A stretch of 64,000 nt of DNA from Heloderma charlesbogerti (Eukaryota > Chordata > Lepidosauria > Squamata > Helodermatidae): assembly GCA_026122225.1 (NCBI GenBank), contig JANEZZ010000802.1:1-64000 (forward strand), written 5' to 3'. The position numbers were made by a program, and so were the translations under genes. Below the pieces are notes generated by a model. The model saw only the letters and a list, made by a program, of their open reading frames with translations, made no database searches and was not told the origin of the DNA. Positions 10,380 through 20,744 of the stretch are shown one piece after another. The first letter of the stretch is position 1; each line of letters begins with the position of its first letter.

Positions 10380-11299
10380 TAATAGAACACTGCTGTTTCT
10401 CATGTATTTTCCTGACAGGTCCTCAGTTGAGTTTACTTTGCTTCTGGGCAATAAATGTAACATCTCTCTTGTAATTATCCTTCTGTGTGATTCTCAAAAG
10501 AAAGAAAAAGACCCACACACTGAGGTCTGAGAGTATTCTTTGAACCCATAAAATACACCATAACGTGTTCTAAAAGCAGCTCTGCCTGCCACATTAAAAA
10601 CACACAACTAATTTATTTTTTATTATTGTCTGACAGCAGCTTGATCTGATCCCAAGTGCCTTCCTCACATCTGGAGTTGTCACTTCTGGGATCAATCAAT
10701 GCAAATTTCCCCCCATTTGCAACTCTGAAAGTGACAGATCAGGTTCTCTGTTTTCCAAAGAAGATGAAAAGCAATCATAACTTGCCATGGAAAGTGAATG
10801 GAAGAATACGGTAAGACAGCAACAAACTGCAGTTTGAATTTAACAGTGGCTCAGAAATACTTTGAAACAAGGCACATTTCCCGACAAGTGTGCATATCCT
10901 CGAAATGCTGGGTCACTTAAGAGGGATGGGGCCCAATACCAGACTAAGGGATTTATTCTGAAGGATGAACATTGTACTGGAACAGGGTGGTGGCATCATT
11001 TAGTGACCCTCTTCTCTGGTTTATCCCAGGCTACTGGACATACATCATTTGTGGCCCTCTGTTTTCTGTGTGGCTTCTCTTGTCAGATGCAGTTGTAGAA
11101 GAAAGCAGTTGAGCTAAGGCCAGTGCAGTCCAGCAGCATCTGGAGGGAGACATGTTCCCCATCCCTTCTCTAACCAGACAGTGTTAATAATACAATGCAC
11201 ATGTCTTGTTACAGACTTGCTGATGCCAACTCATTTTTGTCTATTACTAACAATATTTCTTCATTCATTCCGCAGTTTGAACTCTCTCAAGTGCTTCAC
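10380..11299. other. Sequence without recognised features
   Basis: AT-rich intergenic DNA. No gene or clear repeat is recognised. Confidence 0.4.
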
Positions 11300-11530
11300 A
11301 TACCTTATTTATTGATTACATTTCGATCCTGCCTTTCCTCCAAGGACAGCATAAATGGGGGCAGGGGAGGATAACCATTTTGCCCTCACAACAACCCGGT
11401 GAGGTAGGTGAGCTGAAATAATTACTGGTCTAAGGTCACCCAGTCTGCTTCATGGAGGGGTGGGAATTTGAGCCCAGGTCTCCCTGGCCCTAGTCTGATA
11501 CGTTACCTACGACACCGCACTGGGTCTCAG
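11300..11530 (-). mobile_element. Old SINE-B copy
   Basis: It has the reversed SINE-B layout (TTATTTATTGATTACATTTC, CCTCACAACAACCCGGTGAG, AGGTCACCCAGTCTG) with many changes in the tRNA-like head. It is older than the other SINE-B copies. Confidence 0.7.
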
Positions 11531-11703
11531 TGTGATTATCTCAGGAATCCCTTGTACCTCATAAGGTAGTTCAGTATCATCACACACATACTCAGGGCAG
11601 ATGGGAGGCTGAGGCTGAGTGGGTTTCCGAAGCCCACCTAATGAATTTATGGCAGAATTGTGATTTAAGACAGGGCCTTCCTAATGTATAGCTCCGTCTC
11701 CTA

Positions 11704-11797
11704 CAATGCAATTCTACACATGTCTACTCAACTGTAAGTCCCCATTGAGTTCAATGGGTCTTACTCCCAGGGAACTAGTATAGAATTGCAGCCTTAG
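11704..11797. repeat. FB2 foldback
   Basis: TGCAATTCTACACATGTC and AGAATTGCAGCCTTAG flank the core GAGTTCAATGGGTCTTACTC. Confidence 0.75.
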
Positions 11798-11826
11798 TCA
11801 CTACATTAACACTAACAGTGGAATCC

Positions 11827-13566
11827 TAAGAACATAAAAAGGGCCCTGCTGGATCAGACAAAGGGCCCTGCTGGATCAGACCAAGGGTCCATCTAGTCCA
11901 GCATTCTGTTCACGCAGTGGCCAACCAGGTGTCCACGAGAAACCCACAAGTAGGACATGAGCACAACAGCACCCTTCTGCCCATGTTCCCCAGCAACTGG
12001 TATATACAAAGGTGTAGTGCCTCTGATCCTGGAGGAAGCAGATAGCCATCAGGACTAGTAGCCATTGATAGCCTTCTCCTCCATGAATTTGCCCAATCCC
12101 CTTTTAAAGCCATCCAAATTGGTGGCCATCACTGCATCTTGTGGAAATGAATTCCATACTTTAACTATGCGCTGTGTGAAGAAGTACTTCCTTTTATTTG
12201 TCCTGAATTTACCACCAATCAGCTTCATGACCTCCAGGTTCTAGCATAATGAGAGAGGGAGAAAAATGGTCTCCCTCCCTATCCATTTTCTCCACACCAT
12301 GCATAATTTTGCATACCCCTATCATGTCTCCCCTTACTTGCCTTTTTGCGAAGCGAAACACTCCCAGCTGTTGTTACCTTTCCTCATGCTGGTGTCATCA
12401 GCAAACGTGGCTGTCTCAGTGCTCACTCCTAATTCCGTATCATTTATGAATAAGTTGAAGAGCATTGGTCCCAATACAAATCCCTATGGGGCTCCACTAT
12501 TTACATCCCTCCACTGGAGAATTTACCATTTATTCCTACTCTCTGCTTTCTGTTCTTTAACCAGTTACTGATCCTTAAGAGGACCTGTCCTCTTATTCCA
12601 TGACTGCTAAGCTTGCTCAGGAGTGAGGGACTTAGTCAAAAGCCATTTGGAAGTCCAAGTAAACAATGCCTACTAGATCACCCCTGTCTACACGTTTATT
12701 GACACTCTCAAAGAACTCTAAAAAGTTAGTGAGACAGGACTTACCTTTGCAGAAGCCATGTTGATTCTTTTTCAGCAGGGCTTGTTTTCCTATAAGTTTA
12801 CAAATTTTATCTTTAGTAATGCCTTTAACCAATTTACCAAGAAGAGATGTTAAGCTAACTGGCCTGTAATTTCCTGGATCCCCCTAGATCCCTTTTTAAA
12901 AATTAGTGTTACATTGGCCATTCTCCAGTCTTCTGGTACAGAGGCTGATCTTAGGGATATGTTGCATATTTTTGATTAGCAATTTCATATTTGAGTTCTT
13001 TAAGAATTCTAGAATGGATACCATCTGGGCTCAGTGATTTGTTAACTTTGCCAATAGAATTGAGAACTGCTTATTTTGTCCCCACTATTTGCCTAAGTTC
13101 CTCAGACTCCATTCCACAAAAAATCAGTTCAGGCACAGGTAACTGTCCTATATCTTCTGCAGTGAAGACAGATGGAAATAATTCATTCAGTTTCTCAACA
13201 ATCTCCTTATCCTCCTTTAGTATGCCTTTAACTTCATTGTCATCCAATGGTCCAACTTCCTCCCTAGCTGGGTTCCTGCTCATGATATACTTAAAAAATT
13301 CTTTATTGCTGGCCTTGATATTGTTAGCGATATGCTCCTCAAAATGCTTTATTGTCTGCTTGCATCACCTTTGTTCAAGCCTGTGCTCCCTTTTGTTTTC
13401 CTCATTTGGGCAAGACCTCCATTTTCTGAAGGAAGCCTTCTTTTCTCTAATAGCTTCCTTGACCCTGCTTGTTAGTCATGCTGGAGACCTCTTGGACTTG
13501 GTGCTAACTTTCCTAAGCTGTGGTATACATTCTACCTGAGCTTCTCTTATTGTGGTTTTGAGTAAC
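11827..13566 (-). mobile_element. 5'-truncated CR1-clade LINE, inverted relative to the copy at 107
   Basis: The minus strand keeps the same CR1 region as 107-2148. Recognisable pieces are the linker AREEVGPLDDNEVKG (13071-13283), RT entry KKNQHGFCKGKSCLTNF and DFQMAFD (12632-12832), and the C-terminal block. All are broken by stops. The 3' tail has a local duplication of CCCTGCTGGATCAGAC (11850-11885). An FB2 foldback abuts the 5' break. Confidence 0.9.
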
Positions 13567-13567
13567 C

Positions 13568-13632
13568 TCCGAGCAAGTAATCCCCACTGAATTCAATGGG
13601 GCTTACTCCCAGGTATAGGATTGCAGTCTGTT
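13568..13632. repeat. FB2 foldback, one arm short
   Basis: AGTAATCCCCACTGAATTCA, then GGGGCTTACTCCCAGG and AGGATTGCAGTC. It lies directly at the CR1 break. Confidence 0.6.
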
Positions 13633-13712
13633 TATTGCCTTGCAGGACAGCAGTTGCAAGAGTGTGGCTGGGGGTAAAGACATACCATACTTTTCTAGCA
13701 ATAGAACAGTTA

Positions 13713-13796
13713 TTTAGGGTGCAGTCTTATGTATGTTTAGAAAGAAAAATCTCCCACAATTCCCAGCATTAACATACACAAGACTGTGCCCTTATT
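13713..13796. repeat. RptG foldback, short form
   Basis: AGGGTGCAGTCTTATGTATG and ACATACACAAGACTGTGCCC form inverted ends around CTCCCACAATTCCCAGCA. Confidence 0.65.
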
Positions 13797-13814
13797 ATAC
13801 TTAACCATGGACTA

Positions 13815-13895
13815 CAGCAGGGGTGTGGAACCTGTAGTACTACAGATGTTGCTGGACTCAGTCCCATCATCCCTGGCCACTGCGCCCCTGGAGTA
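13815..13895. repeat. FB1 variant
   Basis: CAGGGGTGTGGAACCTGTAG, then ACAGATGTTGCTGGACTC and CCCATCATCCCTGGCC. Diverged but recognisable. Confidence 0.5.
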
Positions 13896-13904
13896 TAGGC
13901 AGCA

Positions 13905-14420
13905 GTGATTTATCTGCTAATACCCATTTCCCTTTTGGTATTCTCAGCAACATGGGTTAGCCTGGCTGCCTTAATAATGCACATATTTAAATATTTATAG
14001 TGCTTTAATTCTAAATAAGGGCACTGCTCAATTAAACAAAAACCCAAATCACTTTGGAGGTTGCTAGCTCTGCTGAATGATTCACAGGGGCTAATTTCAG
14101 TATCATAAATTAAATCTACCTTTATGTGCAGCAAGATATAGTGACTCCAAAGGAGCTGTTTAGAGCCAAGTACATAAACATTAGAGAGAGAGAGAGAATG
14201 AATTATCCCAATATTTATTTGCACATACTTCTGCATGTAAAGCACAGTATTTTAAGGGCATTTCTCTCCATCAGCTCTCATGCTTAGAGGAAGGATTTCC
14301 CCTTACTGAATTTTATGGATAACATTGTATATTATCAAAGTAATGGAAAGCCTTTTGCAATGGCATTTCATTCAAACAATGAACACACAGGCAATTCTAC
14401 CTGACTGTTCATTCATGGCA
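13905..14420. other. AT-rich unique block, possible conserved non-coding sequence
   Basis: No repeat family is recognised. An open minus-strand frame of 111 codons (13910-14245) has no domain signature and is likely chance in AT-rich DNA. Regulatory function is a guess. Confidence 0.25.
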
Positions 14421-14660
14421 GAAAAATCTCCTTGATGTCCTACACAATGTGACAGTCCCTCTTGTCACTCAGGTGAGGTGGCACTGACTTGTCAGCTACA
14501 AAACAGGCAAGCATGGTGGACCATGGTGGGGAGGGAAGCTTGGCGGGAGGGAACCTGCTGCTTTAATTACATAAGGATGGCCTCCCAGTGGGTGATGAGA
14601 AAACCCTCTGCTTGGGACCCTGAGGGGCTGCTACCAGTCAGAGCAGACAAGAATGAACTA

Positions 14661-14805
14661 GAGCAGCCTTCCCCAACCAGGTGCCCTCCAGATGCTTTGG
14701 ACTTTAATTCCCATCAGCTCCAGCCAACATGGCCAAGGGTTAGGGATGATGTGAGTTGTAGTCTAAAACATCTGGAGGGTGCCAGGGCAGGGCAACACTG
14801 CTCTA
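14661..14805. repeat. FB1 foldback
   Basis: CAGCCTTCCCCAACCAGGTG to CATCTGGAGGGTGCCAGG, with both ACTTTAATTCCCATCAG and GAGTTGTAGTCTAAAACATC arms. Confidence 0.8.
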
Positions 14806-14854
14806 GGCACAGGATTAACCCCAGCTCAGCCCTCAAGGTATCCACTAGGAAGGG

Positions 14855-15045
14855 GCCGTGGCTCAGCGGTAGAGTATCTGCTTGGCATGCAGAAGGTCCC
14901 GGTTCAATCCCTGGCATCTCCAGGTAGGGCTAGCATGGAATCTTGCCTGAAACCCTGGAGAGCCGCTGCTGCCAGTCAGTGTCAACAATGGGCTAGAAGG
15001 GCCCAGGGTCTGACTCTGTATAAGGCAGCTTCCTATGCTCTGTGC
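14855..15045 (+). mobile_element. SINE-A copy, well preserved
   Basis: A box GTGGCTCAGCGGTAGAG and B box GGTTCAATCCC have the spacing of a tRNA-derived pol III promoter. The body runs to TATAAGGCAGCTTCCTATGC. It is a SINE and not a tRNA gene, because the acceptor stem does not close. Confidence 0.85.
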
Positions 15046-15202
15046 ATTGAGATGCTTTGAAAGCAATGGTGCAACCACACAGGTGCTTCAGCAGACACCA
15101 TCAGAGGAAAAAGCCAAGCCACAGCTATTCAGTCCCCTAGAAATAAGAGCTGTGGTCCTTAGCAGGAATAGTTTTACGGGAAATGCCACACTGAATTGTA
15201 AC

Positions 15203-15252
15203 TGGAGAGTGGGCAAAGTCAGAGTGACCTCTGACTTTGCGTCCGCTCTCCC
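15203..15252. repeat. Short palindrome
   Basis: GGAGAGTGGGCAAAGTCAGAG pairs with CTCTGACTTTGCGTCCGCTC across a 4-base loop. It may be the core of a small MITE. Confidence 0.5.
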
Positions 15253-15259
15253 CATTCTG

Positions 15260-16270
15260 GGGAATATAGAAACATGCTGAAGGATGGATTTCAGAGTTTC
15301 ATGACAGCCCTTCTGCAGTGCATTTCAGTAGTGGGTGGATTAGCTGTGGTGAACTTCAGGGGGCTGTCCATTTTAATTCCCTTTTTTAAGCAGCAAGTGT
15401 TCTCTTGCCCTTTCTGGCAAAATGATTCAAGAATCCTCATTGCTCCTCAGCTGCGAGGGGGTCAGAATGCCCTGGGCAGGCTTTCCATAATAGCCTTGCT
15501 TTGCTGTGCCATCAGCAGCTAGAGGGGCTGCTACTCTCCAGTCAACCTCCTAGATCAGTGACCTTCACCATTTTCCAAGCAGGAGCCACTTTGACTGCAG
15601 GCACCATTGCTGAGGCCGCTTGTGGGCTTTTGACTAGGCCGTGGGTAGCCTCTCCTCCCCCCCGCCCCGCCACCTTATAGCTGTGGAGCGGCAGGTCTCC
15701 TGACTCCCCAGCCCTGAAGCCCCCTCTAGTAGCCCAGATCACAGCAGCTGGCCCGCTGCTAAAGCAAAACAACAAGGCAAAGGCAGAGAGCCTCAGCGGA
15801 GAGTGAGGCACTACTGCAAAGAGAGAAAGAAATGAATGAGAGAGAGAAAGAAGCAGACAGGGGCACTTGAGGTGATTAGGAGCCGCCGGTGACCCCTGGG
15901 CCTTGCAGTGAACAACACTGTCTGAGACCCAGTTTGTGTCCTCAAAACAGATCATCCAGTGGCATCAACAAGGTAGGACAAGCAAGACAGGACAGAGGCA
16001 GAAAAGAAGGAGAAAACTGATGAGGACAGAGGAGTACTGAACAAGGCAAGCTCAATACTGCTCTTAACCCTTCATACTGAGGAGCAGTTTCCTAGCTTAT
16101 TTACATCAGTTTGAATAGGAATGTATTTTTTAATGCCCTTGATATAAATGGAACTAGATCTGAACTGCTTTGGTATTATGGTCATTGGGATGATTCGAAT
16201 TCCTGCTGGTATGTCGGGTCACATTCTCACTATACGTGAAAAGAGATTATAATGCTTCCTTGAGGATTTA
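15260..16270. other. Sequence without recognised features
   Basis: Includes a GC-richer patch (15600-15900) with an open minus-strand frame of low complexity. No gene is supported. Confidence 0.35.
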
Positions 16271-16273
16271 GGG

Positions 16274-16376
16274 CAGCCTTCCTCAAGCTGGGACCCATCA
16301 GATGTGTTATACTACAATTCCCACTATCCCCAGCCAGCATGGCCATTGGAGGGCATCAGGTTGGGGAAGGCTGGCC
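16274..16376. repeat. FB1 foldback
   Basis: CAGCCTTCCTCAAGCTGGGA to AGGTTGGGGAAGGCTG, with the core TATACTACAATTCCCACTAT. Confidence 0.8.
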
Positions 16377-16494
16377 TACTGAGATTCGAGATTATGTTTA
16401 AAAATGCCAGAGCTTCTGTCCTCAAGCACCAAGCTCATACAACAAGGACCCATGGAGAAGTTTCCTTCCCAGGTGAAAATATGCAAAGCTGTAT

Positions 16495-16672
16495 TCTACC
16501 AAGTCAAACCGCTGGTCCGTATAGCCCAGGGTAGTCTATTCTCTTCTCTGGCAAAAGATCTCCAAGGACTCAAGTAAAGAGAGGTCTTTCCCAGCCCTGC
16601 TACCAGAGATCTTCATAACTGGGGGAGCCAGGGACTGAACCTGGGACCTTCTGCATGCAAGAGGTGCTCAGC
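16495..16672 (-). mobile_element. SINE-A copy, diverged
   Basis: The reversed B box GGACTGAACCTGGGACC and CTTCTGCATGCAAGAGGTGC are clear. The 3' end is degraded. Confidence 0.7.
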
Positions 16673-16860
16673 TAGGGTGGCCACTTATGAATTGCCCCCC
16701 CAAAAGAGGACACACATTTGCATACAATTTGCATACAATTTGCATGTGCTAATGTGTATGTATAGATGCAAATTTAGAAATGACTATTGTAATTCCAATA
16801 GAAATGCAGTACATTTCATCCTAGTGTGGAAGGTGGTATCTAGATGACCAGTGTGTCTGT

Positions 16861-17332
16861 AGGCCGATCTACATTGCGCCCACCATCGCAATGAATTCGG
16901 TGTGCCGTTGGGTTAACCGCTCTCACATTAAAACGTGATTATTCACACGCACCCATTTTCCCCGTTGCAGTGCTTCATCAAATGCGCGAGCTTGGTTCAC
17001 ACTCGAGCGCTGTGCTGTTTTCCTGCACGCGCTTGTCTGATCTCAGATGCTAAGAGGGGTCGGCCCTGGTCAGTAGTTGGATGGGCGACCGCCTGGGAAT
17101 CAGGCTTCCTGCACTGAGCAGGGGATTATTCTATCCCTTCAAATGAGACTAAGTTTTACCCCCTCCTATCCCCCACTCCTGTTTTTGTTTTTTGAAATCA
17201 AGGCGTTATCCTCGCAGAATCAGGGCTTCTCTGCGATGTTTTTTTTTTCTAATTCAGGCATGATCTTCAAAGATTCGAAGTTGTGAAGCTTCATTGGAAG
17301 TGAAAAAAAGGCGGTAAGTGTAGATCGAGCCT
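16861..17332. mobile_element. TIR element carrying 5S rRNA sequence
   Basis: The ends AGGCCGATCTACA and TGTAGATCGAGCCT are inverted copies. The interior holds a 5S-like segment and an AT-rich part. No clear target duplication was found. It is inserted in RptH. Confidence 0.55.
17029..17115 (+). pseudogene. 5S rRNA-derived segment
   Basis: It matches the middle and 3' part of vertebrate 5S rRNA, including the internal promoter: ATGCTAAGAGGGGTCGG (A box region) and TGGATGGGCGACCGCCTGG (C box, one change). The first third of 5S is not recognisable and the 3' end is altered, so it is not a functional 5S gene. Confidence 0.8.
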
Positions 17333-17802
17333 GTTGGCCAGATGCTTGCTTTTGATGGGCAATGGTTCTGATTATTCATTATCTTTAAACTGGACTTGGA
17401 CAGCCCTTCAAATAGAGGACAATCTGCTGGCAACCCTTCAAACAGAGGACTGTCCTCTGTAAAAGAGGACACCTGGCCACCCTATGGGACCATCCCTTCT
17501 TGTTCTCAAAGCTTCAGCACCTGAGCATTTTATTTTGTCTGGATTAAGTAAACAGAAAGTTATTTTTGTTTGGTGCATTAAAAATAGGAGTGCCACCTGT
17601 CCTACGTCTTTGCCTAGGTTACAAATCTAAAAACAAATACACTGCACTTTCATGTGCTCCTTCTGTTTCTGCAAACTGCCCCTGCAAGCAAGTGGTGTCT
17701 CTGTATCCCAATGGTAAGAATACTATTCTAAGCTCACTGCAGGCTGAACAAGCAAGGAAGAGGTTTTGTTTTTCTCCCATGCAGCTGAGGATTAAGCTCT
17801 GA

Positions 17803-17888
17803 AAATCTATTCAATAAAACACAGTCTATTCAATCTATTCAATAAAACTTCCTGCACTAAAATCTATTCAATAAAACTTCCTGCACTG
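17803..17888. repeat. Short tandem repeat, unit about 29 bp
   Basis: AATCTATTCAATAAAAC recurs three times, twice followed by TTCCTGCACT. Confidence 0.85.
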
Positions 17889-18204
17889 TCACCAGTTCTG
17901 GTAGGACAGCCTAAGAGTGGTGCAGCTTCGTAAGAGATTGCATGACAAGTATGGAAAACCCCAATTTAAAGTTCACCTCTGCCATGAACTTACCAGGTAG
18001 CCTTAGGCAAGCCCCCCTCCGCCCTCTCGTTTCCGCACACACCAAGGACTCTAGCCCTCTCCTCTCTCCCTCATTTGCATATGGGCATGCTACTGGCCTA
18101 CCTTCTACGGTTGTTTTAAGGATTTGCAAGAAGACAATGAATGTACATGAAGTATTTTGAAACACTCTATATAACAGAAAATAAAGCCAGACTGCTCACT
18201 TGAG

Positions 18205-18472
18205 GGAATGATATGAAAGGCAAAACTGAAGTACTTTGGCCACATCATGAGAAGACAGGACACCCTGGAGAAGATGCTGATGCTAGGGAAAGTGGAAGGC
18301 CAAAGGAAGAGGGGCCGACCAAGGGCAAGGTGGATGGATGATATGCTGGTGGTGACGGACTCGACCTTGGGGGAGCTGGGGGTGGCGACGGCCAACAGGA
18401 AGCTCTGGCATGGGCTGGTCCAAGTCACGAAGAGTTGGAAGAGACTGAATGAATAAACAACAACAAAGCAAG
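18205..18472 (+). mobile_element. Diverged RTE-clade LINE 3' end
   Basis: One frame reads LKYFGHIMRRQDTLEKMLML and GKVEGQRKRGRPRARWMDD, aligned to the BovB C-terminus (GKTEGKRRRGRQRMRWLDS). The following residues differ strongly (TLGELGVATANRKLWHGL). It ends in an AACAACAA tail. This is a second RTE family, 5' truncated, and not a fifth BovB copy. Confidence 0.75.
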
Positions 18473-18479
18473 TATCAAA

Positions 18480-19198
18480 AGCAAGGGTTGGGAGGGGGGG
18501 ATAGGCAGGCAGAAAAACCCTTTCTGGAGAATGATGGAAGCTGGACACCCATGGATGCTAAGAGTCCTATCCCACTCTTTCCTATTTAAAGGAAAATATT
18601 CAAAATGGGATGTAAATTTAAAGTAATAAATACAAGAGATGACGGTCTGAATATTCAGTCCACTCCATTTTGACTGGATTGTTTAAATATTTATTGGTTT
18701 TCTGCAGGGTACACGGAATCCTTACACTGGATTGCATTTATTTTTTATGTAAATAAATAAAGCCACCGACATGCTAGAAAACCTGCCGCTTAATACATTA
18801 AAGGCTGTCCAGGAGATGCTGAGCTTGGGGACGACATATTGGTAGATAAACGCACAGCACAAACCCAGCAGCCTTTGGAGCCTGCTCTGGCCAAAGTGCT
18901 CCTCTCTCAAGCGGCCAAGCTTTAAGCAAGCTCGAAAGGAGGTACGGATGGGATTCCAGTTGTGGTACAGGCAGACCAAGGTCCAAGAGTGAAGGTCGAA
19001 GACATGGCCAAACACAGGCAAGGGGTCATAGTCCAGATCAACCAGGCAAGGTACTCGATATGGTTGCTATTGGCTCCTCCCATCACCTGATTAAGTTGAG
19101 TTGATGAGCTGCAGTACCCGTTCTGGCCACTATAAGGGTGGTGCTACCACCCAGGAAAGACCAGGCCACTGAGGCCAGTAATGACTTCTATCTATGAC
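18480..19198. other. Sequence without recognised features
   Basis: Minus-strand ORF of 99 aa (18722-19021) lacks a family signature. The GTCCAGG-rich text could be an old LTR, but I cannot support that. Confidence 0.35.
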
Positions 19199-19316
19199 AA
19201 CCTTCCCTAACCTGATGCCCTCCAGACATGTTGGACTACTTCTTCCATTATCCCCCAGCCAGCTACAGTCTGCCCAATGCGTCTAGAGGGCAACAAGTTG
19301 AAGAAGGCTGGCCTAC
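19199..19316. repeat. FB1 foldback
   Basis: ACCTTCCCTAACCTGATGCC to AGTTGAAGAAGGCTG. Just upstream of BovB copy 1. Confidence 0.7.
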
Positions 19317-19838
19317 AAGCTATCTCAGTGGTACATGGAGGAAGGCACCTGGGCCCTGCCGCTCAAGTCCCCTGGCACTTTACACAAGCACTGTAAAGTA
19401 ACTTATTGGCATTAGTAAAAACAGCCCCCCCTTCATGGATCACTGCCTTGTTGTGGCGAAGGGGCTTGCGTAACTCAGTGAAGCCATAAGCTATGCCATG
19501 CAGAGCCACCCAAGTTGGACAGGTCATGGCAGAGAGTTCTGACAAAATGTGGTCCACTGGAGAAGGAAATGGTAACCCACTCCAGTATTCTTGCCAAGAA
19601 AACCCCATGGAACATGTCACAAGGCTAAAAGATATGACGCCGGAAGATGAGGCCCCTCAGGTCAGAAGGTGTCCAATATACTACTGGGGAAGAGCAGAGG
19701 GAATTTCCAAGTAGCACCAGAAAGAGTGAAGCGGCTGGGCCAAAGCCGAAAGGGCACTCAGCTGTGGATGTGTCTGGTGGCGAAAAGAAAATCCGATGCT
19801 GTAAAGAATATTGTTTAGGAACCTGAAATGTAAGATCA

Positions 19839-20470
19839 ATGAATCAAGGTAAGCTGGAGATGGTCAAACATGAGATGGCAAGATTGAACATCGACATCTT
19901 GGGAATCAGCGAACTAAAATGGACAAGCATGGGCGAATTTAATTCAGGTGACCATCATATCTACTACTGTGGGCAAGAATCCCTTAGACGAAATGGAGTA
20001 GCACTCATAGTCAACAAAAGGGTGGGAAAAGCAGTACTGGGGTACAATCTTAAAAATGATAGAACGATCTCAGTATGAATCCAAGACAAACCATTCAACA
20101 TCAGAGTAATTGAAGTCTATGCCCCAATCACTGAGGCCGAAGAAGCAGGCCAAAGGCTACCAGAGTTTTGTCAAGAGAACACGCAGATCATAGCAAACAC
20201 TCTTTTCCAGCAGCACAAGAGGCGACTCTACACATGGACATCACCAGATGGTCAATATCGAAATCAGATTGATTATGTCCTTTGCAGCCAAAGATGGAGA
20301 AGCTCTATACAGTCAGTAAAAACAAGACCTGGAGCTGACTGTGGCTCAGATCATGAGCTGCTTCTTGCAAAATATGTGCTTAAATTGAACACTAAACCAT
20401 TCAGGTATGACCTAAATCATATCCTTTATGAATATACAGTGGAGGTGAGGAATAGATTTAAGGGATTAGA
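19839..20470 (+). pseudogene. BovB copy 1 endonuclease region, disrupted
   Basis: APE-type endonuclease nicks target DNA for target-primed reverse transcription. The frame shows NIDILGISELKW with the catalytic glutamate region, and SDHELLLAK near 20350. A deletion of about 155 bp at GAAGAAG (20155-20161), relative to copy 2, removes the GDWNAKVG block. Stops also follow TISV (20078) and PEEL (20500). This copy could not supply endonuclease. Confidence 0.85.
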
Positions 20471-20744
20471 CCTGATAGACAGAGTGCCTGAGGAACTATA
20501 GACGGAGGTCCGTAACATTGTTCAGGAGGCAGCAACGAAATCCATCCCAAAGAAAAAGAAATGCAAGAAAGCCAAGTGGCTGTCTGATGAGGCTTTACAA
20601 GTAGCTGAGGAAAGAAGGGAAGCGAAAAGCAAGGGAGAAAGGGGAAGATATACCCAACTGAATGCAGAGTTCCAGAGAATAGCAAGGAGAGACAAGAAGG
20701 CCTGCTTAAATGAACAATGCAAAGAAATCGAGGAAAACAATAGA

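Larger units (their letters stand above)
16673..17486 (+). mobile_element. RptH DNA element, split by an insertion
   Basis: The ends AGGGTGGCCACTTATG and CACCTGGCCACCCTA are inverted. Inside are AAAAGAGGACACAC and AACAGAGGACTGTCCTC. The copy at 22738-23098 lacks the central 470 bp, so 16861-17332 is a later insertion. Confidence 0.65.

Noticed and set aside
13910..14245. 111-codon minus-strand ORF
   Set aside because: AT-rich composition, no domains, and no flanking splice sites that fit SHLD1 or CHGB.
14860..14930. tRNA gene
   Set aside because: A and B boxes are present, but the acceptor stem does not pair and the sequence continues into a repeated SINE-A body.
17029..17115. Functional 5S rRNA gene
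   Set aside because: The first third of 5S is missing, the 3' end is changed and it sits inside a transposon.
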